A stretch of DNA of 64,000 nt from Bacteroidales bacterium (GTDB taxonomy: Bacteria > Bacteroidota > Bacteroidia > Bacteroidales > UBA932), in assembly GCA_017614715.1 (NCBI GenBank), contig JAGABI010000066.1, positions 1 through 64,000 on the forward strand, written 5' to 3'. The position numbers were made by a program, and so were the translations under genes. The notes under the pieces are model-generated. The model made no database searches, had not been told where the DNA came from, and worked only from the letters and a program-made list of their open reading frames with translations. How positions within the stretch are numbered: position 1 is the first letter of the stretch; each line of letters opens with the position of its first letter. This document shows positions 34,419 through 43,682 of the stretch, piece by piece.

Positions 34419-35977
34419 TATTTCTTATCGTATCCGGGGTTCTGTCCTAATTTAGGATTGGCACCGCGTGCCAGTTCCGGTATGGGGAGAAGAACCATAT
34501 ATTGCTGGCCGGCATCCGGTTTTGCCCACCAGGGATCGAGATACTTGCCAAAGCGTATCAAGTCTTCACGTTCCCAACCTTCGATGGCCATTTCGTGGGC
34601 TCTCTCGAGGAAGAATTTGTCAAGAGTGCAATCTCCGGCGGTGAAAGGAGCAAGACCTGCGCGCTTGCGGATTTGGGCGAATTCGGGCACTGCTGCAGCT
34701 TCACCGGGCTTATTGTCCCGGATAAGGGCCTCTACATACATAAGGACCACGTCGGAATATCTCATTAAAATGAAATCGTTATCCATGCTCACGGTATAGT
34801 TAGTCAGGGAACCGTCGCTTTGGTAAGGCCATTTGATGATACGGGCACCATCGGTTTTTGCCAAACCGGCACCGAATTTTTCTTCAGGGATATTGATGTC
34901 TTCGAGAAAGAGGTCTTTCATGATGGGGTTCTTGTTTGCATCAACACCATCCTGATATTGCACTTTGTTGCCGTTCAGGTCATAAATCTGGCCGTAAAGC
35001 CAGGTGGCACTCTTTCTAAGGTCACCGGACTCATATGTTGCAAGAAAGTCGGGCTGTCCCATAAAGGTGCCGTCCCAGGTACTGCCAATATTCCAGATAT
35101 CCTTAAGGTTGTCGTTCAGGGTAATTACGTACGGGTAGAAAGCTTCCCTGGTGTAAATACTGCTGTAAGGAATGGCAAAGATGGCCTCTGTGCAGTTCTC
35201 ATTGTTTACCTTGAAGTTATCTTCATATTTGGCGGTGAGGATATAATTGCCGCTGGTCATGATGGTCTTGCAAATATTTGCAGCCTCTTTCCATTTGGCG
35301 GAGCCGGTCCAAACCTCGGCGTTGAGATAAAGCTTTGCGAGAAGGAAATTTGCCATATCCAGGGTAACACGGCCGTAGTTGGCAGAAGAACGCTGTTTGT
35401 CAAGAAGGGACATATTATCCTTGATCTCCTTCTCCAGCCAGGAGTACATTTCCTGGCGGGTCTTGGTGTCGGGATAATCTGTCTGTGTCTTGTCGATAGA
35501 GAATGGCACCATGCCCCAGCAGTCTACTGCCAGGAAATAGTAGTATGCCCGAAGGATCTTAATCTCTTGAACCGACTTTTTCAGGAATTCGGAATCTCCG
35601 GCCCTCTCCAATTCGAATATTGCGTCGTTGCAGGCTGCAATGCCGTCAAAGCAGAAATCCCAGCCTTTGCGTACAAGTTTGTTGGAGGTCGGTATGGCGT
35701 GTTTCTGAAGTTCTCCGTATCTGGTTTCTCCCCAGGCGCCGGAGTTGGATTTAGGTACCGCAACTTCATTGGAAAGCTGCATGATCAAGGTCCACATACT
35801 CTGTTCGGACCCCCATTTCTGCAGTGCGGTATATGGTCTTGTCGTATAAAGAACCAGATTCTGGTCGTCGCTCAGGAATTCTTCTTTGGACATCTGAGAA
35901 TAAATCTCTTCGTCGAGGTTCGTGCACGCAGCGCTTGCAAGCACAGCACCCAGGATAGCGAATAATATCTTTTTCAT
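34418..35977 (-). CDS. SusD/RagB family outer-membrane lipoprotein
   Basis: 519 residues. Lipobox 'VLASAAC', then the TPR-rich SusD core ('IKILRAYYYFLAVDCWGMVPF', 'RVTLDMANFLLAKLYLNAEVW') and the C-terminal 'RAHEMAIEGWEREDLIRFGKY' block. SusD proteins bind the substrate on the cell surface and form the lid of the SusC channel. It lies 12 bases after susC. The substrate is inferred from the neighbours: ribosylated compounds. Confidence 0.94.
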   Translation of the reverse strand: MKKILFAILGAVLASAACTNLDEEIYSQMSKEEFLSDDQNLVLYTTRPYTALQKWGSEQSMWTLIMQLSNEVAVPKSNSGAWGETRYGELQKHAIPTSNKLVRKGWDFCFDGIAACNDAIFELERAGDSEFLKKSVQEIKILRAYYYFLAVDCWGMVPFSIDKTQTDYPDTKTRQEMYSWLEKEIKDNMSLLDKQRSSANYGRVTLDMANFLLAKLYLNAEVWTGSAKWKEAANICKTIMTSGNYILTAKYEDNFKVNNENCTEAIFAIPYSSIYTREAFYPYVITLNDNLKDIWNIGSTWDGTFMGQPDFLATYESGDLRKSATWLYGQIYDLNGNKVQYQDGVDANKNPIMKDLFLEDINIPEEKFGAGLAKTDGARIIKWPYQSDGSLTNYTVSMDNDFILMRYSDVVLMYVEALIRDNKPGEAAAVPEFAQIRKRAGLAPFTAGDCTLDKFFLERAHEMAIEGWEREDLIRFGKYLDPWWAKPDAGQQYMVLLPIPELARGANPKLGQNPGYDKK

Positions 35978-35989
35978 ATTCCCAAATAA

Positions 35990-38887
35990 TTAGAAGTTTA
36001 CTTTTGCACCGAGAGTGAATACCCTTGTTCTAGGGTAATAAGCGAGAGGTTCAATACCGGGAGCAAGGCCACCGAGGGATACCTCAGGATCGACACCCTT
36101 GTATCCGGTGATGGTGAGAAGGTTCTGACCGGTCAGATATACAGTGGCACCCTTCAGGAATTCTTTGTTCTTGACGGGTATGGAATATGAAAGCGACACA
36201 TTGTCAAGTTTTACGAAGGTGGCGTCCTCGAGATAGTAGTCAGAATAAGTAACCTTGCCAACGAATGCCGTGTCGTTCAGCCAGGAAGCCAGGATATTCT
36301 TCTGACCGAGCTCGGTAATGTTTTCATACACCGCTCTCATCTGGTTGAAGACCTTGCCTCCGATAGAGCTCCGGAGAGTGGCACTGAGAGAGAAATTGCC
36401 ATATCTTAAGGCATTGCTCCAGCCCAGCGTGAGAATCGGGTAAGCAGAGCCCAGTTTCACCCAGTCGGATTCGCGGTTTTGTTTTACACGGACAGAACCG
36501 CCGCCGTTGAGGCCGTTGTATTCCGGGCCATAGAACGTACCGATACTTTCGCCCTCAATCAGACGCTGGCTGTATGCACCAACCGGGGTGTTGATCCAGC
36601 CTACACGGTATTCCTGACCCTGGAACTCTTCATTTGTGAAGCTGATGAGCTTGTTCACGTTCCGGGCAAGTACCATCGAAGTATTCCACTCAAACTTGTC
36701 GTTCTTGACGGGAATACCTGCGAGGGTTAACTCTATACCCCGGTTGCTGATGGCTCCTACATTCGCGAAATAGGTGTTGTAGTCATATGGAGGTACGGGT
36801 ACCTCATAGTTGTACAGCAAGTTGGTTGTCTTGCGATAGTAGTAGTCGATGGATCCGGAAAGCCGCCCTTTGAAGAAAGAGAAGTCCGTACCCACGTTGA
36901 ATTCGGCTTTCTTCTCCCAGGCAAGGTCGGGGTTGGCGTTGCTTGCAGGAGCGTAGGCGTTTGCCCACTGCCCGTCATAGTAGAAACTGCCCGATGTCTT
37001 GACCAGGAAGAGAGACTTGTAACTTTCGAAGTCCTGGTTGCCGGTCACACCGTAGCCGGTTCTGATCTTAAGGTCGTCAAGCCAAGATACCTCTTTGAGG
37101 AAATCTTCTTGCGAGATACGCCATCCGAGGCTGATGGCGGGGAAGAGGCCCCACTTGTTGTTTGTGCCGAATTTAGAGGAGCCGTCATATCGCAGCGATA
37201 GGGAAGCCAGGTACTTCTCGTCGTAATTGTACATGGCACGGCCGAAGAAAGCGATATATCTGCTGGAGACACGGTAAGACGTCATGCTTGCCTTACCGGC
37301 CTTGAGAGCCGAACCGGCTTCCATATTGTTGGTCTTGAAGAAATCGACATCAAAGCCATAGTTGCTCATATATGACTCTGTCTCGCCGAGTTGTTGGAAC
37401 GCATATCCGCCCAATACCTGGATGGAGTGACGGTCGATTTTCTTGCTGTATTGCACGGTGCTTTCCCACTGGATATCTTCCCAGTTGTGGCCGGAAATCT
37501 CGGCGATACCCTTGTTGCCGGTTTCACCGGGATAATAGCGGGTTTTGTAGTCGTGATTCTCGAACCGGCCGTTATTATAGCTGATAAAGTTATCCCATTT
37601 TAAGCCGGGAATCGGGAGGACATTGAGTGTGAACCTGCCGTTTACACCGATGCGGTTGGCCTTGGACTTGCTCTGGCGTTCGTTTAACATGGCCACGGGA
37701 TTGTAATAATCCATACCTTCTATCGTAAAGTATCCGCCGTTGCGGGTGTTGGTTTCGTCGTATACAGGCTCAGTCGGGTTATGGAAGAATGCCTGGCGGA
37801 AGATGCCCGAACGGGTCCCTTCATAAACCCTGTGTGCATACATCATATTGAAGTCCATGGTCAGCCAGCCGTTGAGGGCTTCCTGATGGATATTTGTCTT
37901 GAATAGATACTTGTCGGCGTCGTTGTTGCGAAGCATACCCTGATTCTGCTCGATATTGATCACGGTACGGTGCGAGAAGTTTAGGGAACCGCCGGCAATC
38001 GCGAGACTGTGTTTGTGGCTGATAGGGGTGCGCGTAACCTCTTTGAACCAGTCGGTCTCGGCTCCGTAAAGAGAGGCAGAAGAAGCGGGTTTGTAGTTCT
38101 CTATGGTGCTCTTGAACTGTCCTGCAGTCATGGGAACGGCACGGGACAGGAGGGTCTGGACAGATACCTGGCCGTCGTAGTCAACCTGGGTTTTCCCCGC
38201 CTTGGCCCTCTTGGTGGTGATGATAATCACGCCGTTGGTGCCACGGGTACCGTAAATGGCTGCTGCAGAACCGTCTTTGAGGACGTCGAAAGTCTCAACC
38301 TCCTGGAAGTTGATCGTACTCAAGTCTGCACCTACCACACCGTCTATGATGATGAGCGGGCCTTGTCCGGCACTCAGGGTATTGGTGCCGCGCAGCAAGA
38401 TCTCGTAAGAGCCGTTAGGGTCACCTCCGTTAGGGTTGGAGATGGTAAGGCCTGCGACCTTGCCCTGCAACATCCCGGATACGTCAGAGAAAGCACCTTT
38501 GTCAAGATCATCGCTCCTTATTGAAGCGACGCTGCCGGTAACTTCTTTTTTCGTGGTGGTACCGTAACCGATGACTACCGTTTCATTGAGTGTAAAGGCC
38601 TTTGAGGGGGTCATGGCGATTTTGACGGGAGCCATCTTATCTGCAGCCACAAACGAATAATCGTCATATCCCATGCAGGAAGCCACAACGCTGGTGCCCG
38701 GTTTGGCTTTCAGGGAGAAATTGCCGTCAATGTCGGTGGTAGTATAATCATTTCCGGCCATAAGGACCACTCCGGGGAGCGGGTCGTTGTTCTCATCGCA
38801 AATCTGCCCCGTCACGGTCACATTCTGTGCAAATGCAGACCATGCCAGTAACAGAAGTGTGGTTAAAGAAAGGATGATTCTTTTCAT
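35990..38887 (-). CDS. SusC/RagA family TonB-dependent transporter
   Basis: 965 residues. Signal peptide at 1-20. A carboxypeptidase-regulatory-like domain (~22-95; 'VTVTGQICDENNDPLPGVV') is followed by the plug with 'ETVVIGYGTTTKKEVTGSVA' and 'IIIDGVVG', and a 22-strand barrel ending 'RVFTLGAKVNF'. It imports the SusD-bound substrate with TonB energy. Slightly short for the family, but complete. Confidence 0.95.
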   Translation of the reverse strand: MKRIILSLTTLLLLAWSAFAQNVTVTGQICDENNDPLPGVVLMAGNDYTTTDIDGNFSLKAKPGTSVVASCMGYDDYSFVAADKMAPVKIAMTPSKAFTLNETVVIGYGTTTKKEVTGSVASIRSDDLDKGAFSDVSGMLQGKVAGLTISNPNGGDPNGSYEILLRGTNTLSAGQGPLIIIDGVVGADLSTINFQEVETFDVLKDGSAAAIYGTRGTNGVIIITTKRAKAGKTQVDYDGQVSVQTLLSRAVPMTAGQFKSTIENYKPASSASLYGAETDWFKEVTRTPISHKHSLAIAGGSLNFSHRTVINIEQNQGMLRNNDADKYLFKTNIHQEALNGWLTMDFNMMYAHRVYEGTRSGIFRQAFFHNPTEPVYDETNTRNGGYFTIEGMDYYNPVAMLNERQSKSKANRIGVNGRFTLNVLPIPGLKWDNFISYNNGRFENHDYKTRYYPGETGNKGIAEISGHNWEDIQWESTVQYSKKIDRHSIQVLGGYAFQQLGETESYMSNYGFDVDFFKTNNMEAGSALKAGKASMTSYRVSSRYIAFFGRAMYNYDEKYLASLSLRYDGSSKFGTNNKWGLFPAISLGWRISQEDFLKEVSWLDDLKIRTGYGVTGNQDFESYKSLFLVKTSGSFYYDGQWANAYAPASNANPDLAWEKKAEFNVGTDFSFFKGRLSGSIDYYYRKTTNLLYNYEVPVPPYDYNTYFANVGAISNRGIELTLAGIPVKNDKFEWNTSMVLARNVNKLISFTNEEFQGQEYRVGWINTPVGAYSQRLIEGESIGTFYGPEYNGLNGGGSVRVKQNRESDWVKLGSAYPILTLGWSNALRYGNFSLSATLRSSIGGKVFNQMRAVYENITELGQKNILASWLNDTAFVGKVTYSDYYLEDATFVKLDNVSLSYSIPVKNKEFLKGATVYLTGQNLLTITGYKGVDPEVSLGGLAPGIEPLAYYPRTRVFTLGAKVNF

Positions 38888-38899
38888 GGAGTAAAGTCT

Positions 38900-39913
38900 T
38901 TACATACCTGCCTTGACAACACAGGCCAGGCCGGCTACGAACAGGACAAACATAAGGGCCAGCAGCCAGTAAACCTTCTTGGGTGCGCCCTTGAATTCCT
39001 TCCAGATGAATACGCCCCAGATTGCGGCAATCATGGGTGCGCCCTGGCCGAGAGCGTATGATACGGCTGCGCCGGCGGTACCTGCGCAGATGTAGTTAAG
39101 GGATGTACCAAGCGCCCAGATGCAGCCGCCCAGGATACCCACCAGGTGGGTCTTGAAATTGCCTGCGAAATACTGCTTGTAGGTGACGGGTTCGCCCACG
39201 AAGGGTTTCTTCATCACGATGGTGTTCACGATAAAGTTGCTCAGGAACACGCCCAGCGCAAATATTACCATTGCGGTGTAGGGGGTCATCTTGCCCGCTG
39301 CGGGAGCGGCAAAGTTGTCGAGGTCCACGCCGTTGTAAACCAGTGCGGAGAAGAACGACATGATGATACCTGCCAGCAGGGCGAGGATGATGCCCTTGCG
39401 GTTCTGCTTGGCGTCGCGTTCTTCAGAAGAGACTTTGCCCGAGGCGATGCCGTTGCAGATGATGGCCAGCACTACCAGCGCCACGCCTATCCAGAGAAGG
39501 GTGGTGTTCTGGCCTGCGGTGGGGTGGAGCAGCAGGTTGTTGAGCACGCCCATTACTAGCGCTATGCCCACGCCCAGCGGGAAAGCCACTGCCATGCCTG
39601 CCAGCGAAACAGAGGCAGAGAGCAGGATGTTTGATACGTTGAATATCACGGCGCCCAGAACTACCCAGCCGATGCTGGTCCAGCTGACCTGTGCGAGATC
39701 CTGCATGAACGGGCGGCCCTGACTGCCGATGCTGCCGGCGGTAAAGGCGAGAATCAGCGAGAAGATGACCATGCCTATTACATAGTCCCAATAGAAGAGT
39801 TCGTATCTCCAGCTCTTGGCGGCAAGTTTCTGGGTGTTGCCCCATGAGCCCCAGCAGAGCATTGTAACAAAACAGAAAATGACTGCAAGTGTGTAACTGC
39901 CAACGATGTACAT
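38900..39913 (-). CDS. GRP/RhaT-type sugar permease (likely ribose)
   Basis: 337 residues with ten membrane helices, beginning 'YTLAVIFCFVTMLCWGSWGN', typical of the glucose/ribose uptake family in the drug/metabolite superfamily. It lies between ribokinase and susC, 12 bases from the latter. In the Bacteroides rus locus a permease of this kind moves ribose across the inner membrane, so ribose is the likely cargo here. Confidence 0.85.
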   Translation of the reverse strand: MYIVGSYTLAVIFCFVTMLCWGSWGNTQKLAAKSWRYELFYWDYVIGMVIFSLILAFTAGSIGSQGRPFMQDLAQVSWTSIGWVVLGAVIFNVSNILLSASVSLAGMAVAFPLGVGIALVMGVLNNLLLHPTAGQNTTLLWIGVALVVLAIICNGIASGKVSSEERDAKQNRKGIILALLAGIIMSFFSALVYNGVDLDNFAAPAAGKMTPYTAMVIFALGVFLSNFIVNTIVMKKPFVGEPVTYKQYFAGNFKTHLVGILGGCIWALGTSLNYICAGTAGAAVSYALGQGAPMIAAIWGVFIWKEFKGAPKKVYWLLALMFVLFVAGLACVVKAGM

Positions 39914-39935
39914 AGTAGTATATTTTTAATTGTTA

Positions 39936-40835
39936 TTATTCAAGTTCTTTACGGAAAGGTATGGAGGGCTGCGCACCCATTCTGGTAACGGAAATGGCAG
40001 CTGCCTTGCTGGCAAAGCCGACGGCTTTCTCCAGCGGCTGACCCTCCGAGAGGGCAACCAGCAGCGAACCGTTGTAGGTGTCGCCGGCCCCGGTAGTGTC
40101 CATAGCTTTCACCTTCATTGTGGGCACTACGCTGCTGCCGGAGGGGGTCCTTACATAGGAACCTTTGCTGCCGAGGGTGATGACGACGTTCTCCACCCCC
40201 TTGGCCATCAGGCATTCCGCCGCACGGTCCAGGTCTGCGTCATCCTGTATGTCGATGCCTGTAAGCTGGCGGCATTCAGTCTTGTTGGGGGTAATCAGGT
40301 AGAGTCCCTTGAGCAGGGTATCGCTCAGCGGAGCTGCCGGAGCGGGATTGATGATAACCTTCTTGCCATATTTTTTGCCTTTGGCTGCGGCGTATTCGAT
40401 TACCGGCATCGGGATCTCGAGCTGCATAAGGATGTAATCGGCTTCGCGGAAAAGGCTGTCCGCCGCATCAATGTCGGCTGTGGAGAGGGATGAATTGGCG
40501 CCGGGGGCAACCACGATGCAGTTTTCTCCGTCGGCGGCCACGCTGATAAGCGCCACGCCGCTGGGAGCTGCCTTGTCTGTGCGGATATGGGAGATGTCCA
40601 TATGCTCCTTTTTGTAGTTCTCCAGCGTCTGGCGGCCGAACATATCGTCACCTACGCAGGCGATGAAAGCTACGTCGCCACCAAGGCGCGCAGCGGCCAC
40701 GGCCTGGTTGGCACCCTTGCCGCCTGCAGCTATCATGAAGTTGTCACCCAGAATGGTCTCTCCCGGTTCGGGAATGTGGTCTGTCTTTACGACAAGGTCG
40801 GTGTTTGAACTGCCGATGATAAGAATTTTGCTCAT
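39936..40835 (-). CDS. rbsK: ribokinase
   Basis: 299 residues from the ATG at 40835. PfkB family: 'AAGGKGANQAVAAARLGG' near the N terminus and 'MDTTGAGDTYNGSLL' with the catalytic Asp. 'NPAPA' and 'PNKTE' are typical ribokinase blocks. It phosphorylates ribose at O-5. It is the first gene of the operon, opposite lacI, and its product links the locus to the pentose phosphate pathway. Confidence 0.93.
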   Translation of the reverse strand: MSKILIIGSSNTDLVVKTDHIPEPGETILGDNFMIAAGGKGANQAVAAARLGGDVAFIACVGDDMFGRQTLENYKKEHMDISHIRTDKAAPSGVALISVAADGENCIVVAPGANSSLSTADIDAADSLFREADYILMQLEIPMPVIEYAAAKGKKYGKKVIINPAPAAPLSDTLLKGLYLITPNKTECRQLTGIDIQDDADLDRAAECLMAKGVENVVITLGSKGSYVRTPSGSSVVPTMKVKAMDTTGAGDTYNGSLLVALSEGQPLEKAVGFASKAAAISVTRMGAQPSIPFRKELE

Positions 40836-40884
40836 AGTATTATTTTTTATCTTTTTCTGATTCTTTGTTATTTTTGCGCAATCG

Positions 40885-40906
40885 TTTGAGCAAAGCTTTA
40901 CGCAAA
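40885..40906. promoter_or_regulatory. candidate LacI-type operator between rbsK and lacI
   Basis: A 22-bp near-palindrome centred on AAAGCTTT, outer arms TTTG/CAAA, with 16 of 22 positions symmetric. It lies 50 bases upstream of rbsK and 39 upstream of lacI, and covers the place of a likely -7 box (AAGCTTTG, minus strand). For lacI a box TAACTTTA is at 40923-40930. Confidence 0.5.
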
Positions 40907-40945
40907 TGTACAAAAAAATGCTTAACTTTACAAGCGCAAAGTGCA

Positions 40946-41959
40946 ATGGAAGGTAAAAGCAACATATTCACAATAGCGTCCAAGACCGGTTATTCGGTCT
41001 CTACCGTGTCGCGTGTCCTCACCGGACAGGCGGAGAAATTCCGTATCAGCAAAAAGGCGATAGACCTGATTTCCGAGACCGCCCGTCAGGTCAATTACCA
41101 GCCTGACCTGGTGGCACAGACACTTCGTACAAAGCAATCCCGTACCATCGGACTGCTGGTGCCGGGCATCGATAACCCCTTCTTTGCAACATTGTCAGGA
41201 AGTATCATCAACCTGCTGGCTGCCCGCGGCTACCATACCTTACTGGCCGATTCTAGAGAGTCAGAGCGGGAAGAGGAGCAGGCGCTGCAGATGTTCAAGG
41301 GGCGCAAAGTGGATGGCATAATCGCCGTTCCGGTGGCAACAAGGGCAGACAATCTGGAGCAGATTGGCCGCGATATTCCGGTGGTGCTAATTGACAGACA
41401 TTTCAAAAAGACGACACTGCCCTATGTTTGCACCGACAATTATGCCGGGGCCAGAATGGCGACAGAGTTCTTGCTGAAGAGGGGATATAAGAGCATATTG
41501 GCCATACAAGGGGTGACGACCTCTATGCCTAACCAGGAGCGCTTACGCGGTTTTACAGAGGCGATGGAGGGGAAACCGATTCAATACGCGATTGCCGGAG
41601 ATGCGTTTTCCGTGGAGAACGGTCACGACCAGGTGATCAAGGCTTTCTGCAATGGCGGGCGACCTTATGATGCTATATTTGCCTTTAGCGCCACCATTCT
41701 GCTGGGAACAATAGATGCACTCAGGGAACTGGACCTCAAGGCAGGAAAAGATGTGGGGGTAATATCGTTTGACAACAACGGTTTCCTGGATTTCCTGGAT
41801 CCTGCAGTGACACGTGTGGAACAGCCCCTCAGGGAGGCATCTGAACTGGCAGTAGCTACTTTGTTTGAAATCATAAAGGCCCGTAGGGACGGACTCAGGG
41901 ACCCTGACCTCATCCAGAAGTTGATACCGCCCACCCTTACCGTCCGCTCCAGCTGTTAG
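40946..41959 (+). CDS. LacI-family transcriptional regulator
   Basis: 337 residues from the ATG at 40946. HTH at ~8-28 ('IFTIASKTGYSVSTVSRVL'), hinge, then a periplasmic-binding-like sensor ('TIGLLVPGIDNPFFATLSGSI', 'GIIAVPVATRAD', 'VGVISFDNNGFLDFLDPAVT'). It is divergent from the ribose operon and likely controls it and itself. The effector is probably ribose or a phosphorylated form. Different from rus systems that use other regulator types. Confidence 0.92.
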   Translation: MEGKSNIFTIASKTGYSVSTVSRVLTGQAEKFRISKKAIDLISETARQVNYQPDLVAQTLRTKQSRTIGLLVPGIDNPFFATLSGSIINLLAARGYHTLLADSRESEREEEQALQMFKGRKVDGIIAVPVATRADNLEQIGRDIPVVLIDRHFKKTTLPYVCTDNYAGARMATEFLLKRGYKSILAIQGVTTSMPNQERLRGFTEAMEGKPIQYAIAGDAFSVENGHDQVIKAFCNGGRPYDAIFAFSATILLGTIDALRELDLKAGKDVGVISFDNNGFLDFLDPAVTRVEQPLREASELAVATLFEIIKARRDGLRDPDLIQKLIPPTLTVRSSC

Positions 41960-41990
41960 TCCCGTGCATTACCGGGCGCGACAGCAAGTG

Positions 41991-43001
41991 CTAATCGTGG
42001 ATGCCTGCCGGCTTGCGTGTCAGGATTTCTACGAAGTGCTCCCGGATGGCGGCCGCCTGCTCCGGGGTCACGGCAAGATACCGTTGCCGACCAGAGGAAT
42101 CGGATGTAAAGTTGGCGATGCCGTCCTCCCCGACAGAAATCTTTCCCGGTTCCGACACGGTGAACCAGTCACCGCCCTCCACCGCATACAGCACGGCTGT
42201 CAAATCCCAGCACGGACGGTCGTGAGGCATCGGGCAGTATGCCAGATAACCTTCGCGCATCGGGTGGGGGATGCCCCAGTCCAGGTCATTCTCGATGCTC
42301 TCACCAGGATAGCATATTGCGATGCCCACCTCAAACGGCGACGTCACGATTTCAGTTGGCCAGTTTTCAAAGATGTTGCGGCTGGCATCCAGATCCCCCA
42401 GAAGATTGAATTCTGCGTTCGGGGCAAAGAAGCAGCCACCCATGGTGGTGAGCGAAACAACCTTCTTCGCAACCAGCTCAGGCTCGCTTTCCAGCAGGGC
42501 GCCGAGGTTGCCAAGGAACCCGACCGATATGATTTTCACCGACTTGTCGGGTACCTCGGAAAGGATTCTGCGGTAGAGTGACAGGGCGTCGGGCAGGGTG
42601 TCGCAGCGCTCAATTATGCGTCGGAAAACCGGCTGGCCGGCATCGTCTTTCATCCCCGAGATAACTTCGGCGAAATTCACGCCCCCCTTCTCTGCCGGGT
42701 CGCCGCCATAGCGTACCCCGATTGGAACCTGTTGCCCGTAGAAGGTGTTCATAATGTCGACAAACTCTGCAGGCGCGCTCCCCTCCTTGTTGATCATAAC
42801 AGCCAGCAGGTTGATTCTGCCATCCTCTACATATTTGTAGAGCATGTCCAGCGCCATGGCATCGTCTATGTCATTGCCCATATCGGTCTCAAAGATGACG
42901 TTCACAGGCATCTCGGCCGGCTGTTTCCTGGCGCAGGAGATGCTGACAAGCACTGCGGCTGTCGCGCATACGGCGGAAATAAACTTCTTAGTGTATGTCA
43001 T
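41991..43001 (-). CDS. lipoprotein nucleoside hydrolase (inosine-uridine type)
   Basis: 336 residues. Lipobox 'VLVSISC'. The calcium-binding signature 'ETDMGNDIDDAMALDML' is at ~38-54. Further family blocks: 'VSLTTMGGCFF', 'NLLGDLDASR' and 'DRPCWDLTAVLYAV'. It splits ribonucleosides into base and ribose outside or in the periplasm. It complements the ribose operon across lacI. First noted oddity: membrane-anchored, while many relatives are cytosolic. Confidence 0.9.
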   Translation of the reverse strand: MTYTKKFISAVCATAAVLVSISCARKQPAEMPVNVIFETDMGNDIDDAMALDMLYKYVEDGRINLLAVMINKEGSAPAEFVDIMNTFYGQQVPIGVRYGGDPAEKGGVNFAEVISGMKDDAGQPVFRRIIERCDTLPDALSLYRRILSEVPDKSVKIISVGFLGNLGALLESEPELVAKKVVSLTTMGGCFFAPNAEFNLLGDLDASRNIFENWPTEIVTSPFEVGIAICYPGESIENDLDWGIPHPMREGYLAYCPMPHDRPCWDLTAVLYAVEGGDWFTVSEPGKISVGEDGIANFTSDSSGRQRYLAVTPEQAAAIREHFVEILTRKPAGIHD

Positions 43002-43004
43002 CGA

Positions 43005-43679
43005 TTACAACAAACTGTCTATAACGGGCTTAACCGTTTTGTTCATTATCTTGAGGGCCTCGCTTCCGGGGTGGCAGCCGTCATAAGAGAGGGGGAAGCT
43101 GCCGTCTTCGGGATTGACGAAGATGGAGTAATAGTCTATGAACGGGATTTGATTGGCCTGGCAGTATTCCTGGAGCAGGGCGTTGATTTCCCGGATATGC
43201 GAAGTGATGGTTACGCCCTCCTTGCCGGGTGACCAGGTGCTGCCACGCCACTTGAAATAGTTGCAGGGGAAAACAGCACCGATAACCACCCTTATATCCG
43301 CCGCGAGGGCCATTTCGGCCATTGCCGCGATATTATCCACGACTTCACTGCTCTCGACATACCGGCCGTCATTCTCCGCCACGTCGTTGGTGCCGCACAT
43401 TATGTGCACCACATAGGGATTATTGTCCACCACGTCCTTTTTGAAGCGGTCCCGGATGGTGGCTGAGGTCTGTCCGCTGATGCCCATGTTAAGATAATTT
43501 CCAGTGTTGAAGAAGTCGGTTTCATTATTTCCCCACACCTCGGTAATGGAATCACCAATTAACACTGCATCATATTTCCGTTCGTCAATCTTGAGAGTTT
43601 TGGTGCAGCCGACAGTGGTCATACTGACCATCATCAAGGCAGAAATGAATTGCAATAGGTAGTCGTGCATATATTTCAT
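43005..43679 (-). CDS. SGNH/GDSL-family lipoprotein hydrolase
   Basis: 224 residues from the first ATG; a second ATG lies three codons later. Lipobox 'MTTVGC'. SGNH blocks: 'AVLIGDSITEVWG' (Ser), 'NMGISGQT' (Gly), 'MCGTNDV' (Asn) and 'DGCHPGSEA' (Asp/His). It is an esterase acting on an acylated substrate. It lies between the nucleoside hydrolase and a thioesterase in one operon. Confidence 0.86.
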   Translation of the reverse strand: MKYMHDYLLQFISALMMVSMTTVGCTKTLKIDERKYDAVLIGDSITEVWGNNETDFFNTGNYLNMGISGQTSATIRDRFKKDVVDNNPYVVHIMCGTNDVAENDGRYVESSEVVDNIAAMAEMALAADIRVVIGAVFPCNYFKWRGSTWSPGKEGVTITSHIREINALLQEYCQANQIPFIDYYSIFVNPEDGSFPLSYDGCHPGSEALKIMNKTVKPVIDSLL

Positions 43680-43682
43680 ATT

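Noticed and set aside
34820..35965. Long plus-strand open frame (381 codons) opposite susD
   Set aside because: It is antisense to a convincing susD and its translation shows no family features; long shadow frames are common in this G+C-rich codon usage.
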